Positions 45,815 through 56,843 of a stretch of DNA of 64,000 nucleotides are shown here, piece after piece. The notes beneath the pieces were generated by a model. The model was not told the DNA's origin. It worked only from the letters and a program-made list of their open reading frames with translations, and did no database searches. The stretch lies in contig NZ_CP062163.1 of the NCBI RefSeq assembly GCF_014844095.1, forward strand, positions 1,736,001-1,800,000, read 5' to 3'. This stretch comes from Brevibacillus sp. JNUCC-41 (lineage in GTDB: Bacteria > Bacillota > Bacilli > Bacillales > DSM-1321). A program made the translations under genes and the position numbers. Positions within the stretch are counted from its first letter, which is position 1. Each line of letters starts with the position of its first letter.

Positions 45815-47026
45815 TTAAATTTCGCTGCTTGAAAGTTTGACTTCCGTAGTTTCTTTCTTTCCGTCACGGTAATAAATGATTTTAACTTTATCTCCGATTT
45901 TCTTTTCGTTGTAAAGGTATTTTCGTAATTCCACGACGTCATGAATTTTTTCATTATCCATTCCAACAACGACGTCAAATTCCTTCAATCCTGCTTTGGA
46001 TGCTGGAGAATTGCTTTGAACGCCTGTTATTGCAACGCCAGATGTAACTTTCCTTGGTAACTTTAATGTATTTTGTTGATGATATTGGGAAATCTCTTCT
46101 ACAGATGCCAAGTTCACACCCAAGAAGGCACGTTTCACTTCACCAAATTCCTCTATATCGTTAATAATTGGTATAACTGAATCGATTGGAATGGAAAGAC
46201 CGATTCCTTCCACTGCATTTTCCGCAATCTTCATCGAATTTATTCCGATGACCTGTCCTGACATATTGACGAGTGCCCCACCGCTATTACCTGGGTTAAT
46301 CGCCGCATCGGTCTGGATGACCTCCGCATTCCAATCGACTTGCCCGTCCTCATTGATATCCACCTCTATCGTACGCTCCAAGCCTGAGATGATCCCTTGT
46401 GTGATCGATCCAGAGAATTGGAGGCCTAATGGATTGCCAATGGCAATTACAGGCTCACCAGGTTTCAATTTGCTGGATTTTCCGAATTCAGCAATGGTTT
46501 TGATTTTATCACCATTCACGACAATGACAGCTAAATCTGTCCATGGGTCACTACCTTGTAGTTCAGCTGGCAATTTAGTGCCATCACTTAATGTCACTTC
46601 CAGTTCATTAGCGCCTTCAATGACGTGATTATTCGTGACGATATAGGCTTTGCCCCCATCTTTTTTGTAGACGACTCCAGAACCAGTGCCGGCTTCTGCC
46701 GAATTATCCCCGGCGTTGCTCCCTTGACTCCAGAAGTTCGTTTCCTGAATGTTAGTTATCCCGACCACTGCGTCACTGGCCTTATCAACAGCATTGGTGA
46801 CAGCACTTGTTACATCAAGGGTAAGGTTTTGCTGTGACTGTTCCACAGGCCCATTCTCCGTTGATTTCTCCGTTGTAATTTCGTTATCATCGTTATTTAA
46901 CTGCCCACTTCCCAGTAAAATAAGTAAGGCCCCGATGATGACGCCCCCCAAGCCTGCTAGAAAATAGCCCATATGGCCTTTTTTCCGTTTATTTTGGTTC
47001 TCATCATTCTGATCATAATAACCCAA
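45815..47026 (-). CDS. htrC: HtrA/DegP-type serine protease (YyxA)
   Basis: 403 aa; TTG start at 47026 (GGAG five bases upstream). Seen: cytoplasmic N-terminus, one TM helix (about 19-40, GYFLAGLGGVIIGALLILLG), a trypsin-like domain with His in VTNNHVIEGA, Asp in DPWTDLAVI and Ser in NPGNSGGALVN, then one PDZ domain (about 300-398, VQSNSPASKAGLKEFDVVVGMD). Membrane-anchored quality-control protease acting outside. Equivalent to B. subtilis yyxA (htrC), immediately downstream of the walRKHIJ genes, but separated here by a terminator and a 253-bp gap. Confidence 0.93.
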   Translation of the reverse strand: MGYYDQNDENQNKRKKGHMGYFLAGLGGVIIGALLILLGSGQLNNDDNEITTEKSTENGPVEQSQQNLTLDVTSAVTNAVDKASDAVVGITNIQETNFWSQGSNAGDNSAEAGTGSGVVYKKDGGKAYIVTNNHVIEGANELEVTLSDGTKLPAELQGSDPWTDLAVIVVNGDKIKTIAEFGKSSKLKPGEPVIAIGNPLGLQFSGSITQGIISGLERTIEVDINEDGQVDWNAEVIQTDAAINPGNSGGALVNMSGQVIGINSMKIAENAVEGIGLSIPIDSVIPIINDIEEFGEVKRAFLGVNLASVEEISQYHQQNTLKLPRKVTSGVAITGVQSNSPASKAGLKEFDVVVGMDNEKIHDVVELRKYLYNEKKIGDKVKIIYYRDGKKETTEVKLSSSEI

Positions 47027-47248
47027 GACCGCTCCATCCTCTCATTTTAGGAATGAATTATAGCAATTCTATTGTTTGGCATCCTCCCTCAATTATACTC
47101 AATTACCGAATTTTTTCTAAAAAAATGTATGCTTTTTTTTAGGGTATACAGCCATTTTCCTTTTACTTATACAGTTCTAACCAAACGATACCCCTTTTAA
47201 TCCGATTCGTAACTTGCGAATCGAATTTTTTAAAAACAAAAAAGGAAT

Positions 47249-47278
47249 GAACAAGGTACCCCTCGTCCATTCCTTTTA
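47249..47278 (-). terminator. Terminator of the wal operon
   Basis: AAAAGGAATG/CATTCCTTTT stem immediately after walJ, with T-rich minus-strand continuation. Confidence 0.8.
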
Positions 47279-47279
47279 T

Positions 47280-48074
47280 TTATAACGTAACAAGTTCCGT
47301 TGGTCTTTTCGGATCAGTATCATATAAGGAAAATTGTTCGCCAACGATGATCCCCTTTGTCTTTAACGTCTGTTCCACCGACATTCTTGCTAGATCCTTC
47401 ATATTGTTATCAAGGCTTAAGTGGGCCAAGTAAATCCGCTTGGTCTTATCACCGGCCACTTCACTCATTGCAAGGGCAGCGTCTTCATTACAAACATGTC
47501 CGACATCACTTAAAATCCGGCGCTTGATGCTCCATGGATATTTTCCCATCCTCAGCATGGACACATCATGGTTACTTTCAAATACATAAGCATCGGCATT
47601 CGAGATGATTCCTTTCATCCGATCACTTACGTACCCTGTATCGGTGATGACCACAAGTTTCTTATCCTCATGATGAAAGACATAAAACATCGGCTCTGCC
47701 GCATCATGTGAAACGCCAAAAGATTCTATATCAAGACTGCCGAACGTTTTGACCTGTTCCATTTCAAATGTGAATTTTTGTTCGGTTGCAATTTCACCGA
47801 TTGATCGATCCATGGCATTCCATGTTTTTGCATTCGCATATATCGGGAGTTTATGTTTTCTGGCAACCACGCCAAGACCTTTAATATGGTCGCTGTGTTC
47901 ATGGGTAACTAGGATACCGGATAGCTTCGACATATCACGGCCTATATCCTGAAACAATGCTTCCAGGGCTTTACCGCTTAAGCCAGCATCGACAAGGAAT
48001 GATTGATCCCCCGTTTCCACGAAAAGGGCATTTCCTGTACTCCCGCTTGCGAGAACACTAAAATGCATTGTCAT
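47280..48074 (-). CDS. walJ: Metallo-beta-lactamase-fold exonuclease-like protein WalJ (YycJ)
   Basis: 264 aa. Seen: the metal-binding [19 protein letters not shown] motif (HxHxDH), [23 protein letters not shown] and YLAHLS, typical of YycJ. Cytoplasmic; the B. anthracis homologue has 5'-3' exonuclease activity and links to mismatch handling. ATG at 48074 after GGAGTGAGTAAAG, 6 bp downstream of walI. Last gene of walRKHIJ. Confidence 0.94.
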   Translation of the reverse strand: MTMHFSVLASGSTGNALFVETGDQSFLVDAGLSGKALEALFQDIGRDMSKLSGILVTHEHSDHIKGLGVVARKHKLPIYANAKTWNAMDRSIGEIATEQKFTFEMEQVKTFGSLDIESFGVSHDAAEPMFYVFHHEDKKLVVITDTGYVSDRMKGIISNADAYVFESNHDVSMLRMGKYPWSIKRRILSDVGHVCNEDAALAMSEVAGDKTKRIYLAHLSLDNNMKDLARMSVEQTLKTKGIIVGEQFSLYDTDPKRPTELVTL

Positions 48075-48080
48075 CTTTAC

Positions 48081-48878
48081 TCACTCCAGTATTTTTTCTT
48101 CTGTATTCAATTCAATGACCTCTCCATCAAAGGCATTCACGAAGAGATCCGTTTCGTCATCAATGACCACCCACCATGTTGGCACAAGTAAATGTGACAC
48201 AGATGTCGTCTGCAGCGAATTATAAAAACCCAGTTGCACATTCGTGACTTTGCTTTTTGGATCAATATCGCCATTCTGATACAATTCTCCAATAGCATTT
48301 AAAGCAGATACCAATTCTTTAGGTTTATTGAATTTTTCAATTCCCTCCAAATACATCTGTTCATAGGAAACGATTTCACCCTTCTTATTCAGATATAAAG
48401 TGACCTTCCCCTTACTATTATTATAAAACATCTTCTTATCTGCCACTTGATAGCAGATGATGGTCTGGCTGATTTCATCATAGCTCCAAAAATGATACTC
48501 ACTACCATTTAAAATATACTCCTTCAGGAATATATCAAGGTCTGCAGCATTAATTTCCGATTTCATGCTAACTGGTATCTTAAATGTACCCACAAGCTTC
48601 TTATCATCGATGATTTTTGCTTTTTGGTTTTTTAGGTGCTGTATATCCTTCTTCTCGAAATTCTTGCTTTGGGCAATCAGGAATTGATCCTTCAACTTTT
48701 GTTTTGGAAGTGGTATTTCTATTGAAATCTCGTCTTCTTTCAAAAGTTCATCCGTAAGGGGCTCCGTAAAGCTTTCTAATTGGGAATCATTAATCTTTTC
48801 AAGGAATTGATAAAGAAGAAAAATATTCAAAACGAAGAATACCATGATGAAAATCGACTTTGTATTATTCCAATCCAC
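48081..48878 (-). CDS. walI: WalK auxiliary regulator WalI (YycI)
   Basis: 265 aa from GTG at 48878 (GGAGGCGATCAAA), giving (M)DWNNTKSIFIMVFFVLNIFLLYQF. Seen: one N-terminal TM helix and an extracytoplasmic YycI domain with the closing FVNAFDGEVIEL. With WalH it interacts with WalK in the membrane and dampens its kinase activity. Overlaps walH by 14 bp. Confidence 0.93.
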   Translation of the reverse strand: MDWNNTKSIFIMVFFVLNIFLLYQFLEKINDSQLESFTEPLTDELLKEDEISIEIPLPKQKLKDQFLIAQSKNFEKKDIQHLKNQKAKIIDDKKLVGTFKIPVSMKSEINAADLDIFLKEYILNGSEYHFWSYDEISQTIICYQVADKKMFYNNSKGKVTLYLNKKGEIVSYEQMYLEGIEKFNKPKELVSALNAIGELYQNGDIDPKSKVTNVQLGFYNSLQTTSVSHLLVPTWWVVIDDETDLFVNAFDGEVIELNTEEKILE

Positions 48879-50193
48879 TTTGATCGCCTCCTTCTTCAAA
48901 AGGCACAATAAACCATTTATCGCCTACACGATAATACCAAGTGGGATCGAGTGTAACTAGTGTTACAAGTTTGGAATCGAGGGATTTATTCAATCTATAA
49001 CCAATCGAGATGTCCTCCACGCTTTTGAAATCGATATTATCTTTCGATTTCAGCTTATTCAATACTTCTTTTCCGCTTGGTAAGATCACTGCCGCTCCTT
49101 CTGACGGGAGGACTGAGTCAAGTGAAAAGTATGGGCGGTCATAACTATAAATTTCTTCTTTCCCCCAAATTTGCTCGATTTCTGTCATTCCCGATTCATT
49201 GAAGGCCGGATAACCGTTTATGAATAAGCGGAATACCACTCGTTGTTCATTCTCCGACATATAGGCAAAGCGGTAATTGTTATCTTCCCAGCCGGCATGA
49301 TCATTGATGAAATCGATGCTTTTTTGCAAAAGGTCACTGGAACGGACAAATGGCTTGCTCTTTTGTGCTGGATTGATATAAGAAATTAAGTAATTCTCTT
49401 TATTGACCGTCATAAGTCTTGTTCCATCCGTGTATTCCTCACCGACCGAAACGGATTCCTGGCGTACGAACTTCGGATAATTAAATAACGCATTTTTCAA
49501 GTTTCCAATATCCAAATCGTCAATATAATATTCAAGTCTGTTGATCTCCACTGGGTTTTCCGGGACGAACAGCGTCCTTTTGCTGTTTATCGTTTCGGCC
49601 GTATATTCAGGGTGCTTATCGTATGAACCCCTATAAAATGAATCCATGAAATTCCTTAGTTTTTTAGAGTCGACCATACCTTGATAAATCTTCTCATGAT
49701 CATAGGAAACAAAATAAACGGGAGATTCCTTACCGCTGATATCCTTTTGTTTAATGATCATTCGATCAAATGAAAATTCAGGCACTTCCTTATCCGTTAT
49801 ATTCAATACCGTTTTATAAAGGGCGATGGGTATATCATCGGAAAATTCGATTTCAATCGACCCATCTTCATGGACAAAATCGTCAAATTTCCTTTGCAGC
49901 CTTTTTACGGATACCTCTTTTAAGCCTCTGAAACGCCATTGCGAAAATTCCTTTTCCATTTCATTCATTTCTGCCGGATTGGAAGTCTGGAAATGCTGCC
50001 CATTGCCATGGAAAAGGATACTGACTGGTTTAATGACATCACTGACAATCTGGACATCGCTTTTAATCTTTATATAATTCGATTGGTCAAATTGATCATA
50101 TTCAGGCTCGTACGTCCAAATGCTCCATGTCAAAAAAATGCTTGTCCCAACCAAAATAGTCAGTATGATACTTTTTGCACGTTCAAAATTCAT
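48865..50193 (-). CDS. walH: WalK auxiliary regulator WalH (YycH)
   Basis: 442 aa; ATG at 50193 (a TTG at 50199 is possible). Seen: one TM helix (about 8-27, IILTILVGTSIFLTWSIW) and a large extracytoplasmic domain, ending in TLDPTWYYRVGDKWFIVPFEE. Negative regulator of WalK acting with WalI. Start codon overlaps the walK stop (ATGA-type), so the genes are translationally coupled. Confidence 0.93.
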   Translation of the reverse strand: MNFERAKSIILTILVGTSIFLTWSIWTYEPEYDQFDQSNYIKIKSDVQIVSDVIKPVSILFHGNGQHFQTSNPAEMNEMEKEFSQWRFRGLKEVSVKRLQRKFDDFVHEDGSIEIEFSDDIPIALYKTVLNITDKEVPEFSFDRMIIKQKDISGKESPVYFVSYDHEKIYQGMVDSKKLRNFMDSFYRGSYDKHPEYTAETINSKRTLFVPENPVEINRLEYYIDDLDIGNLKNALFNYPKFVRQESVSVGEEYTDGTRLMTVNKENYLISYINPAQKSKPFVRSSDLLQKSIDFINDHAGWEDNNYRFAYMSENEQRVVFRLFINGYPAFNESGMTEIEQIWGKEEIYSYDRPYFSLDSVLPSEGAAVILPSGKEVLNKLKSKDNIDFKSVEDISIGYRLNKSLDSKLVTLVTLDPTWYYRVGDKWFIVPFEEGGDQSGLE

Positions 50194-52022
50194 GACCAAT
50201 CATCCTCTTCTTCCTGTTCGTAAGGAAGTGTAAAGAACACGGTAGTTCCTTTTCCATCCACACTTTCCGCCCATATTTTCCCGCCATGCGCCACGACCAT
50301 CTCTTTTGCAATGGCTAAACCAAGTCCTGTCCCGCCTAAGTTACGGGCCCTTGCTTTATCCACACGGTAGAAGCGGTCAAATATTTTATCAATGACGTTT
50401 TTCGGGATACCCACTCCTTGATCTGTAATGCTCACAATGATAAAGCCATCAGATGCCCTGACGCGGAAAGTCACTTGACCCCCTTCAGGTGAGTACTTTA
50501 AGGAGTTGGAGATTACATTATAGAGAACCTGGGTGATTTTATCTTCATCAATATCCACAAAATAAGCTTCCTTCGGCAAATCACGTTTAAACGTTATGTC
50601 ATCATTTTTCGACATTTCAAAACGATCGATGATGTGGTCATAGAATTTATTGAAATTCACCCAGCCCGTTTTAAGCCTGTAATCTTTACTGTCCATTTTC
50701 GAAAGCTGTAACAGATCATTAACAAGCCTGATCATTCGCTCCGTTTCATTTTGGGTAACGCTTAAAAAGGATGGAGCGATTTCCTCGTCCTTCCATGCAC
50801 CTTCAGCCAATGCTTCCAGGTAACTTCTCATCGTCGTTAACGGTGTTCGCAGTTCATGTGATACATTGGCAACAAACTCCCTGCGTTCGCTCTCGATTTT
50901 TTCCTGCTCTGTTATATCATGCAAAACAGTAATCAAACCATTGACGAATCCCGTTTCCTTTTGAATGACCGAAAAGTTTCCTCTCAAAATGAAAGGCCGA
51001 TTTTTTTTGCTGTAATCAAGGATAATGGACTCTCGCTCTTCCAGTAAATCCTCAAATTTATATTCTTCTTCAAGACCCAAAACCTCAATGATCGGTTGGT
51101 TCATGACGGTTTCACTCGAGACATCCAATAATTGTGCCGCCGGTTCATTAATCAAGTTCACCCGACCGCGCCTATCCGTTGAAATTACGCCATCGGTCAT
51201 ATTGGAAAGTACAGAAGAAAGCTTGCGCCGCTCTCCTTCTGTGCTTGATTGCGACTCTTGAAGCTTTTTGGTCAAATTATTGAAAGTGACGGCAAGCTGA
51301 CCAATTTCATCATCGCCATATACCCTAACTTTTCTGGAGAAATTCCCTTTCGCCATCACCAGGGCCTGTTTTCTCATATCGGACATCGGCCTTGTGATCG
51401 TTCGTGCGAGCAGGATCCCCAAGATGGCCGTAATGGCTAGGGCGATGGCCGTACCCGTCATGAAGATGCTATTGATTTCATCCATCTGCTCAAAGACATT
51501 TTCCATCTCTGCTATTACATAGACGGCGCCAATGACCTCCCCATTTGCTTCAATGGGTGTCGAAAGGACCCAGAGCCGCCTGCCTGTTTTCTTGTCCCGA
51601 AATATATCACTATCTTCTTTTCCATAAATGAGCGTATTCTTAATAAGGACCTCCGTTGTCTTCTTCCCTACAATATCCTGGTTACTTGGAGCTGAAGTCC
51701 CGATCACGCGTCTGCTGCGGGTGTCGATGACACGTACTTCCGAAATATCATTCGATGAATTATCCCGGTCTTTCAATATCGTATCAATCGCTTCTTCGAG
51801 GGTTGGGTCTTCCTCTCCCCTCTCTTTTTCCATTTCTTCACCAATACTGTAGGTAAGCAGGTTAACGTGGCCTTTTATTGATTTCGTAAAGTTCCCGACA
51901 AGATTTTCTTCCAATTCCCCAACAAAATATACCCCGATTATTTGCATAGCTACGAAAATGAGCAATACATAAATCAGAACAAATTTAAAATGAATTGAGC
52001 GAAAAAAACCAACCTTTTTCAT
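50190..52022 (-). CDS. walK: Cell-wall homeostasis sensor kinase WalK (YycG)
   Basis: 610 aa. Seen: TM1 (about 13-34), extracytoplasmic Cache-like sensor (35-180), TM2 (about 186-206), HAMP (207-260), PAS (about 265-375, SNMTDGVISTDRRGRVNLINEPA), HisKA with phospho-accepting His389 in VANVSHELRTPL, and HATPase with N-box (NVISNSLKYSPEGG), DQGVGIP and GTGLGLAIAKEM. Essential in Bacillus; senses wall-hydrolysis products and the state of the divisome, phosphorylating WalR. Confidence 0.96.
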   Translation of the reverse strand: MKKVGFFRSIHFKFVLIYVLLIFVAMQIIGVYFVGELEENLVGNFTKSIKGHVNLLTYSIGEEMEKERGEEDPTLEEAIDTILKDRDNSSNDISEVRVIDTRSRRVIGTSAPSNQDIVGKKTTEVLIKNTLIYGKEDSDIFRDKKTGRRLWVLSTPIEANGEVIGAVYVIAEMENVFEQMDEINSIFMTGTAIALAITAILGILLARTITRPMSDMRKQALVMAKGNFSRKVRVYGDDEIGQLAVTFNNLTKKLQESQSSTEGERRKLSSVLSNMTDGVISTDRRGRVNLINEPAAQLLDVSSETVMNQPIIEVLGLEEEYKFEDLLEERESIILDYSKKNRPFILRGNFSVIQKETGFVNGLITVLHDITEQEKIESERREFVANVSHELRTPLTTMRSYLEALAEGAWKDEEIAPSFLSVTQNETERMIRLVNDLLQLSKMDSKDYRLKTGWVNFNKFYDHIIDRFEMSKNDDITFKRDLPKEAYFVDIDEDKITQVLYNVISNSLKYSPEGGQVTFRVRASDGFIIVSITDQGVGIPKNVIDKIFDRFYRVDKARARNLGGTGLGLAIAKEMVVAHGGKIWAESVDGKGTTVFFTLPYEQEEEDDWS

Positions 52023-52027
52023 AGAAA

Positions 52028-52735
52028 CTACTCCTGTTCAGGGTTACGCAGGTAATAACCGACCCCTCTTCTAGTTACAATCCAGCCAGGATGGCTTGGA
52101 TTGTCTTCAATCTTCTCACGAAGACGTCTGACCGTTACATCGACCGTCCGCACATCACCAAAATAATCATAGCCCCACACGGTTTGTAATAAGTGCTCCC
52201 TTGTCATGACCTGACCGATGTGCTTCGCTAAGTAATGAAGCAACTCAAATTCGCGATGCGTTAATTCAATCGTATCGCCCCGCTTGGATACTACATAGGC
52301 ATCCGGATGGATAGTGAGCGTTCCTATCGTAATTTCCTTCGGTTCATTTTCTTGATCGGGAACCGGAACAGCTTGCTGACGTCTTAGGTTCGCCTTAACG
52401 CGGGCAATTATTTCCCGGGTACTAAATGGTTTTGTCACATAGTCGTCTGCACCAAGCTCCAACCCTAAGACCTTATCAATCTCTGAATCCTTTGCCGTTA
52501 ACATGATGATCGGCGTTTCATACTTCTTCCTTACTTCCCTGCAAACTTCCATGCCATCGCGCTGCGGTAGCATGATATCAAGTAAAATCAAATCGGGTTG
52601 CCGTTCTTCTACCATTTTGAGGGCTTCATTGCCATCATAAGCACAAAAAACTTCATAGCCTTCTTTTTTCAGATTGAATTGTAATATATCAGCAATTGGC
52701 TTTTCGTCATCCACTACCAGAATCTTTTTATCCAT
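52028..52735 (-). CDS. walR: Essential response regulator WalR (YycF)
   Basis: 235 aa OmpR-family regulator: receiver (1-118) with DDEKP, phospho-acceptor Asp53 in [19 protein letters not shown] and KPFSTREI; winged helix (about 133-232) with [54 protein letters not shown]. Controls autolysin genes through TGTWAH-N5-TGTWAH direct repeats. First gene of walRKHIJ; 281 bp of upstream sequence holds the promoter. Confidence 0.97.
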   Translation of the reverse strand: MDKKILVVDDEKPIADILQFNLKKEGYEVFCAYDGNEALKMVEERQPDLILLDIMLPQRDGMEVCREVRKKYETPIIMLTAKDSEIDKVLGLELGADDYVTKPFSTREIIARVKANLRRQQAVPVPDQENEPKEITIGTLTIHPDAYVVSKRGDTIELTHREFELLHYLAKHIGQVMTREHLLQTVWGYDYFGDVRTVDVTVRRLREKIEDNPSHPGWIVTRRGVGYYLRNPEQE

Positions 52736-52983
52736 GTACTTATCTCCTTTATAATAACTGAACTGAATCTATTAAAAACCGTGTCCTTATCCGGGACCTT
52801 ATTCACTTTTCCTTCTGCTTGCACAACGCCGGCAACCTAATTTTAAGCAAAGTTACATATATATACCCAATAAAAGGGGGGCTGAACACCGGAATGAAAG
52901 CAAATTGTCTCTATTCTACTTTATCATTTTATAGGCATTAAATCACCTTTTTCCTATTATTCTCATCTATGTATGAAGCAAAG

Positions 52984-53010
52984 AAGTCTTCGAATAATTT
53001 CGAAGACTTC
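52984..53010 (-). terminator. Terminator after the M23 hydrolase gene
   Basis: AAGTCTTCGA/TCGAAGACTT stem, 6-nt loop, 7 bp beyond the stop; U tract weak (TCTTTGCTT), so partial read-through into walR is possible. Confidence 0.6.
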
Positions 53011-53016
53011 CATCGA

Positions 53017-54438
53017 TTACTGACTTATATAGTTTAGCGGATTAACGAGAGACCCGTTTTTATATATTTCAAAATGGAGGTGGACACCGGTCGAGTTCCC
53101 CGTTGAACCCATCATGCCAATTTTCATGCCTTTTTCAATCTTTTGTCCTGCTTGTACATCTATTGAGTCCAAATGGGCATACACTGTCTTATACCCGTTA
53201 TTATGATTGATCGTTATCTTATTTCCATATCCTCCGGAGTTTCCGGCAGTTTCGATTATCCCATGATCTGCTGCCGTTATCATCCTGGTGGTTGGCCGGG
53301 CAATATCTATACCTTTATGCAGTTTCCCCCAGCGCTGACCCTGCTTACTGGAAATATAGCCCCCATCCGCAGGCCAGGAATATGTACCGCTGCCCTGTGA
53401 AGGAATGACCTTGGTTCCTTTTCTGGTGATTTCTGTTTTGGCTTTTTCCGTGACTTCTTTTTTTGCAATCGTTTCACTGATTTTCTTTCCATTTGTTTCG
53501 GATACATTATAGGTGAACGCAAGAATCCCCTCATTCCCTTTTTGTTCAGTAATGAGCTCGCCCTTTGGAAGTTCGTCATCCTCCTTCACTTTCTTTTCAA
53601 AAGGAATCCTCTCTTCCTTATATATTTCTCTTTCTACCCTTACGTTCACAAAGGGGATACGTTGGGTCACATAGAGCCGCTCGCCCTCTTTAACACCTTT
53701 GTTCTCATCCTGTCCCGGATTTAGCTCCAGCAGTTGATCCAGGTCCATATCATGCCTAGTGGCAATCGTTTCAAGATCCTCATCTTCCTTAGCCTCATAG
53801 ATCATCGTCCCTTCCTTTCCTTCTTCTATCATGGAAAGGGTTTCATCGATGCTCTTGATTTTGTCTGGATATACCATTGTCTCTTTAAATGTGACGGGCA
53901 GTGAAAATTCGATGTCCAGAATTCTACTTCCTGGCTCTTTTAACGGACCTGCATCTTTTTCACTTTCCTTTTTACCTGATTCATATTCAGCGTATTCCTC
54001 TTCATTCACATATAATAGAGTGATTTTCTCCATAACGGCCTCGGCATCTTCCTTTGACGCAACATAAGCGACCGCCTGATTATCTATGTCGATTTCATAC
54101 GCCTCTGCCTTCACATTCAACTGATCTTGAATTCCCTTAACAGCCTGTTCCTCTTTTACCTCTTCATCGAATACCTCTTCAGGTACAAACATTAGCTGTG
54201 TCTCTTTATCGAATGTAAAGTCCGGATAATCTTCCTGTGCTGCCTCTACCTTATCGGCTACGATCTTTTCAATTTCCGTTTCATCCGTAACACTTCCAAC
54301 GAACTCATCGTTAAGATAAACATGCTGAATGGTGGTTGTAGTTTCCGATATCCCAGCAGCAGTTGCCCGGTTTCCTGCAAGCATTAAAATGACGGAAACC
54401 GTCAACAGGATGATCCCCTTGCCCTTTGAGCTAAACAT
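53017..54438 (-). CDS. Cell-wall M23 endopeptidase with LysM and G5 domains
   Basis: 473 aa; ATG at 54438 after AAGGAGGACAATAT. Seen: signal peptide or anchor (about 1-27, GIILLTVSVILMLAGNRATA), an N-terminal region with two YabE/UPF-like segments, LysM (about 215-255, IYEAKEDEDLETIATRHDMDLDQLLELNPG), G5 (about 258-335, YKEERIPFEKKVKEDDELPKG) and a C-terminal M23 (LytM) domain with zinc ligands HKGIDIA and HLHFEIY. Predicted to cut peptidoglycan peptide cross-links outside the cell. It lies directly upstream of walR, and a WalR-box-like motif occurs about 315 bp upstream of its start. Confidence 0.92.
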   Translation of the reverse strand: MFSSKGKGIILLTVSVILMLAGNRATAAGISETTTTIQHVYLNDEFVGSVTDETEIEKIVADKVEAAQEDYPDFTFDKETQLMFVPEEVFDEEVKEEQAVKGIQDQLNVKAEAYEIDIDNQAVAYVASKEDAEAVMEKITLLYVNEEEYAEYESGKKESEKDAGPLKEPGSRILDIEFSLPVTFKETMVYPDKIKSIDETLSMIEEGKEGTMIYEAKEDEDLETIATRHDMDLDQLLELNPGQDENKGVKEGERLYVTQRIPFVNVRVEREIYKEERIPFEKKVKEDDELPKGELITEQKGNEGILAFTYNVSETNGKKISETIAKKEVTEKAKTEITRKGTKVIPSQGSGTYSWPADGGYISSKQGQRWGKLHKGIDIARPTTRMITAADHGIIETAGNSGGYGNKITINHNNGYKTVYAHLDSIDVQAGQKIEKGMKIGMMGSTGNSTGVHLHFEIYKNGSLVNPLNYISQ

Positions 54439-54751
54439 ATATTGTCCTCCTTAACGGCTCAGTCACCAATTAAGAAACTAATCAATTTTATTTCGAGAAT
54501 TATTAGTCCAATTTAAATATCCACATGCATATGACTGATTTCAATAATGATTTTTATCACTCATAACTCTACCATATTAAGAAAAAAAACAAGAAACAGA
54601 CTTCATAATGTAATGGAACTGTATAAATGGTGACAACATGTACCAATAAATATAGGAATGGGGTAAGTTCAATAAACTGCAGAAAAAGGAGTGGGCCTAG
54701 GCCCAGTAAGGTTATAAGCGAGTTATATGCCGAACTGGACACAATTGGTAT

Positions 54752-54768
54752 ATTACAAATTGTTAACA
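54752..54768 (-). promoter_or_regulatory. Candidate WalR box
   Basis: Minus strand TGTTAA-CAATT-TGTAAT fits TGTWAH-N5-TGTWAH exactly, in the same direction as the M23 gene and about 315 bp upstream of its start. I could not place a clear -10/-35 beside it. Confidence 0.4.
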
Positions 54769-54815
54769 ATCTATTAACAAGATTTCATTCAAAATACATC
54801 TGGAAACAAAACAAA

Positions 54816-54839
54816 AAACGCCCTAAAAGAAAGGCGTTT
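54816..54839 (-). terminator. Terminator of the tRNA operon
   Basis: Minus strand AAACGCC-TTTCTTTTAG-GGCGTTTTTTG: 7-bp stem and U tract, 10 bp after tRNA-Phe. Confidence 0.85.
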
Positions 54840-54848
54840 ATAAAAGGA

Positions 54849-54921
54849 TGGCTCAGGACGGAATCGAACCGCCGACACAAGGATTTTCAGTCCTTTGCTC
54901 TACCGACTGAGCTACTGAGCC
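54849..54921 (-). tRNA. tRNA-Phe (GAA)
   Basis: Cloverleaf with acceptor GGCTCAG/CTGAGCC, anticodon loop CTGAAAA giving GAA, T-arm GGTTCGATTCC and discriminator A. The 3' CCA is not encoded. Last of four tRNAs in the operon. Confidence 0.96.
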
Positions 54922-54948
54922 AAATATTCTATTTTAGGAAAAATAAAA

Positions 54949-55024
54949 TGGCGGTCCCGACGGGAATCGAACCCGCGATCTCCTGCGTGACAGGCAGGCA
55001 TGTTAACCGCTACACCACGGGACC
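54949..55024 (-). tRNA. tRNA-Asp (GTC)
   Basis: Acceptor GGTCCCG/CGGGACC, anticodon loop CTGTCAC giving GTC, discriminator G, and an encoded CCA. Confidence 0.96.
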
Positions 55025-55047
55025 AGTAAAGCTTTTATATAAAGAAG

Positions 55048-55119
55048 TGACCCATACGGGATTCGAACCCGTGTTACCGCCGTGAAAGGGCGGTGTCTTA
55101 ACCGCTTGACCAATGGGCC
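55048..55119 (-). tRNA. tRNA-Glu (TTC)
   Basis: Acceptor GGCCCAT/ATGGGTC (with a G-T pair), anticodon loop CTTTCAC giving TTC, T-arm GGTTCGAATCC, discriminator A; CCA not encoded. Confidence 0.96.
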
Positions 55120-55127
55120 GGAAAAAA

Positions 55128-55203
55128 TGGTGAGCCATGAAGGATTCGAACCTTCGACCCTCTGATTAAAAGTCAGATGCTCTACCAACTGAGCTAATGG
55201 CTC
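55128..55203 (-). tRNA. tRNA-Lys (TTT)
   Basis: Acceptor GAGCCAT/ATGGCTC, anticodon loop CTTTTAA giving TTT, T-arm GGTTCGAATCC, discriminator A and encoded CCA. First tRNA of the Lys-Glu-Asp-Phe operon. Confidence 0.96.
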
Positions 55204-55259
55204 GTACTAATGAAATGTTTCTTTTCAAGATGTTAACTTCTATTGTGACGACGCTTTTG

Positions 55260-55289
55260 ATAATATCATGGTTCATATAGTTTAGGCAA
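55260..55289 (-). promoter_or_regulatory. Promoter of the tRNA operon
   Basis: Minus-strand TTGCCT, 18-bp spacer, TATTAT; about 57 bp upstream of tRNA-Lys, with AT-rich sequence further upstream. Confidence 0.65.
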
Positions 55290-55413
55290 TACTTTTTTTG
55301 AAATAAAATTATTTTTTTCTTATTTTTTTCATTTTCCAACAGTCTAATCCATTCATTCGGCATCCGGGACCTCCCGAACGTGACATATAATGGATGGATA
55401 TTAATAACGAAAG

Positions 55414-55440
55414 AAGAGCCGGCAAAAAAGCCAGCTCCTT
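55414..55440 (-). terminator. Terminator of purA
   Basis: GAGCTGGC-TTTTTT-GCCGGCTC (minus strand) with TTCTTTC downstream, 9 bp after the purA stop. Confidence 0.75.
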
Positions 55441-55448
55441 TTCAAGAA

Positions 55449-56783
<1,335 letters not shown>

Positions 56784-56843
56784 TTAACCGGTTCTTATCA
56801 AACAAACCTATTTTATCAATAATCCAAACTGGAAGTCAATACA

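Larger units (their letters stand above)
54439..54848. other. Interval between the M23 gene and the tRNA cluster
   Basis: 410 bp. Contains the hydrolase promoter or leader, a 14-bp perfect palindrome TGGGCCTAGGCCCA (54692-54705), a WalR-box-like direct repeat (54752-54768) and the tRNA terminator (54816-54839). No credible small gene. Confidence 0.65.
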
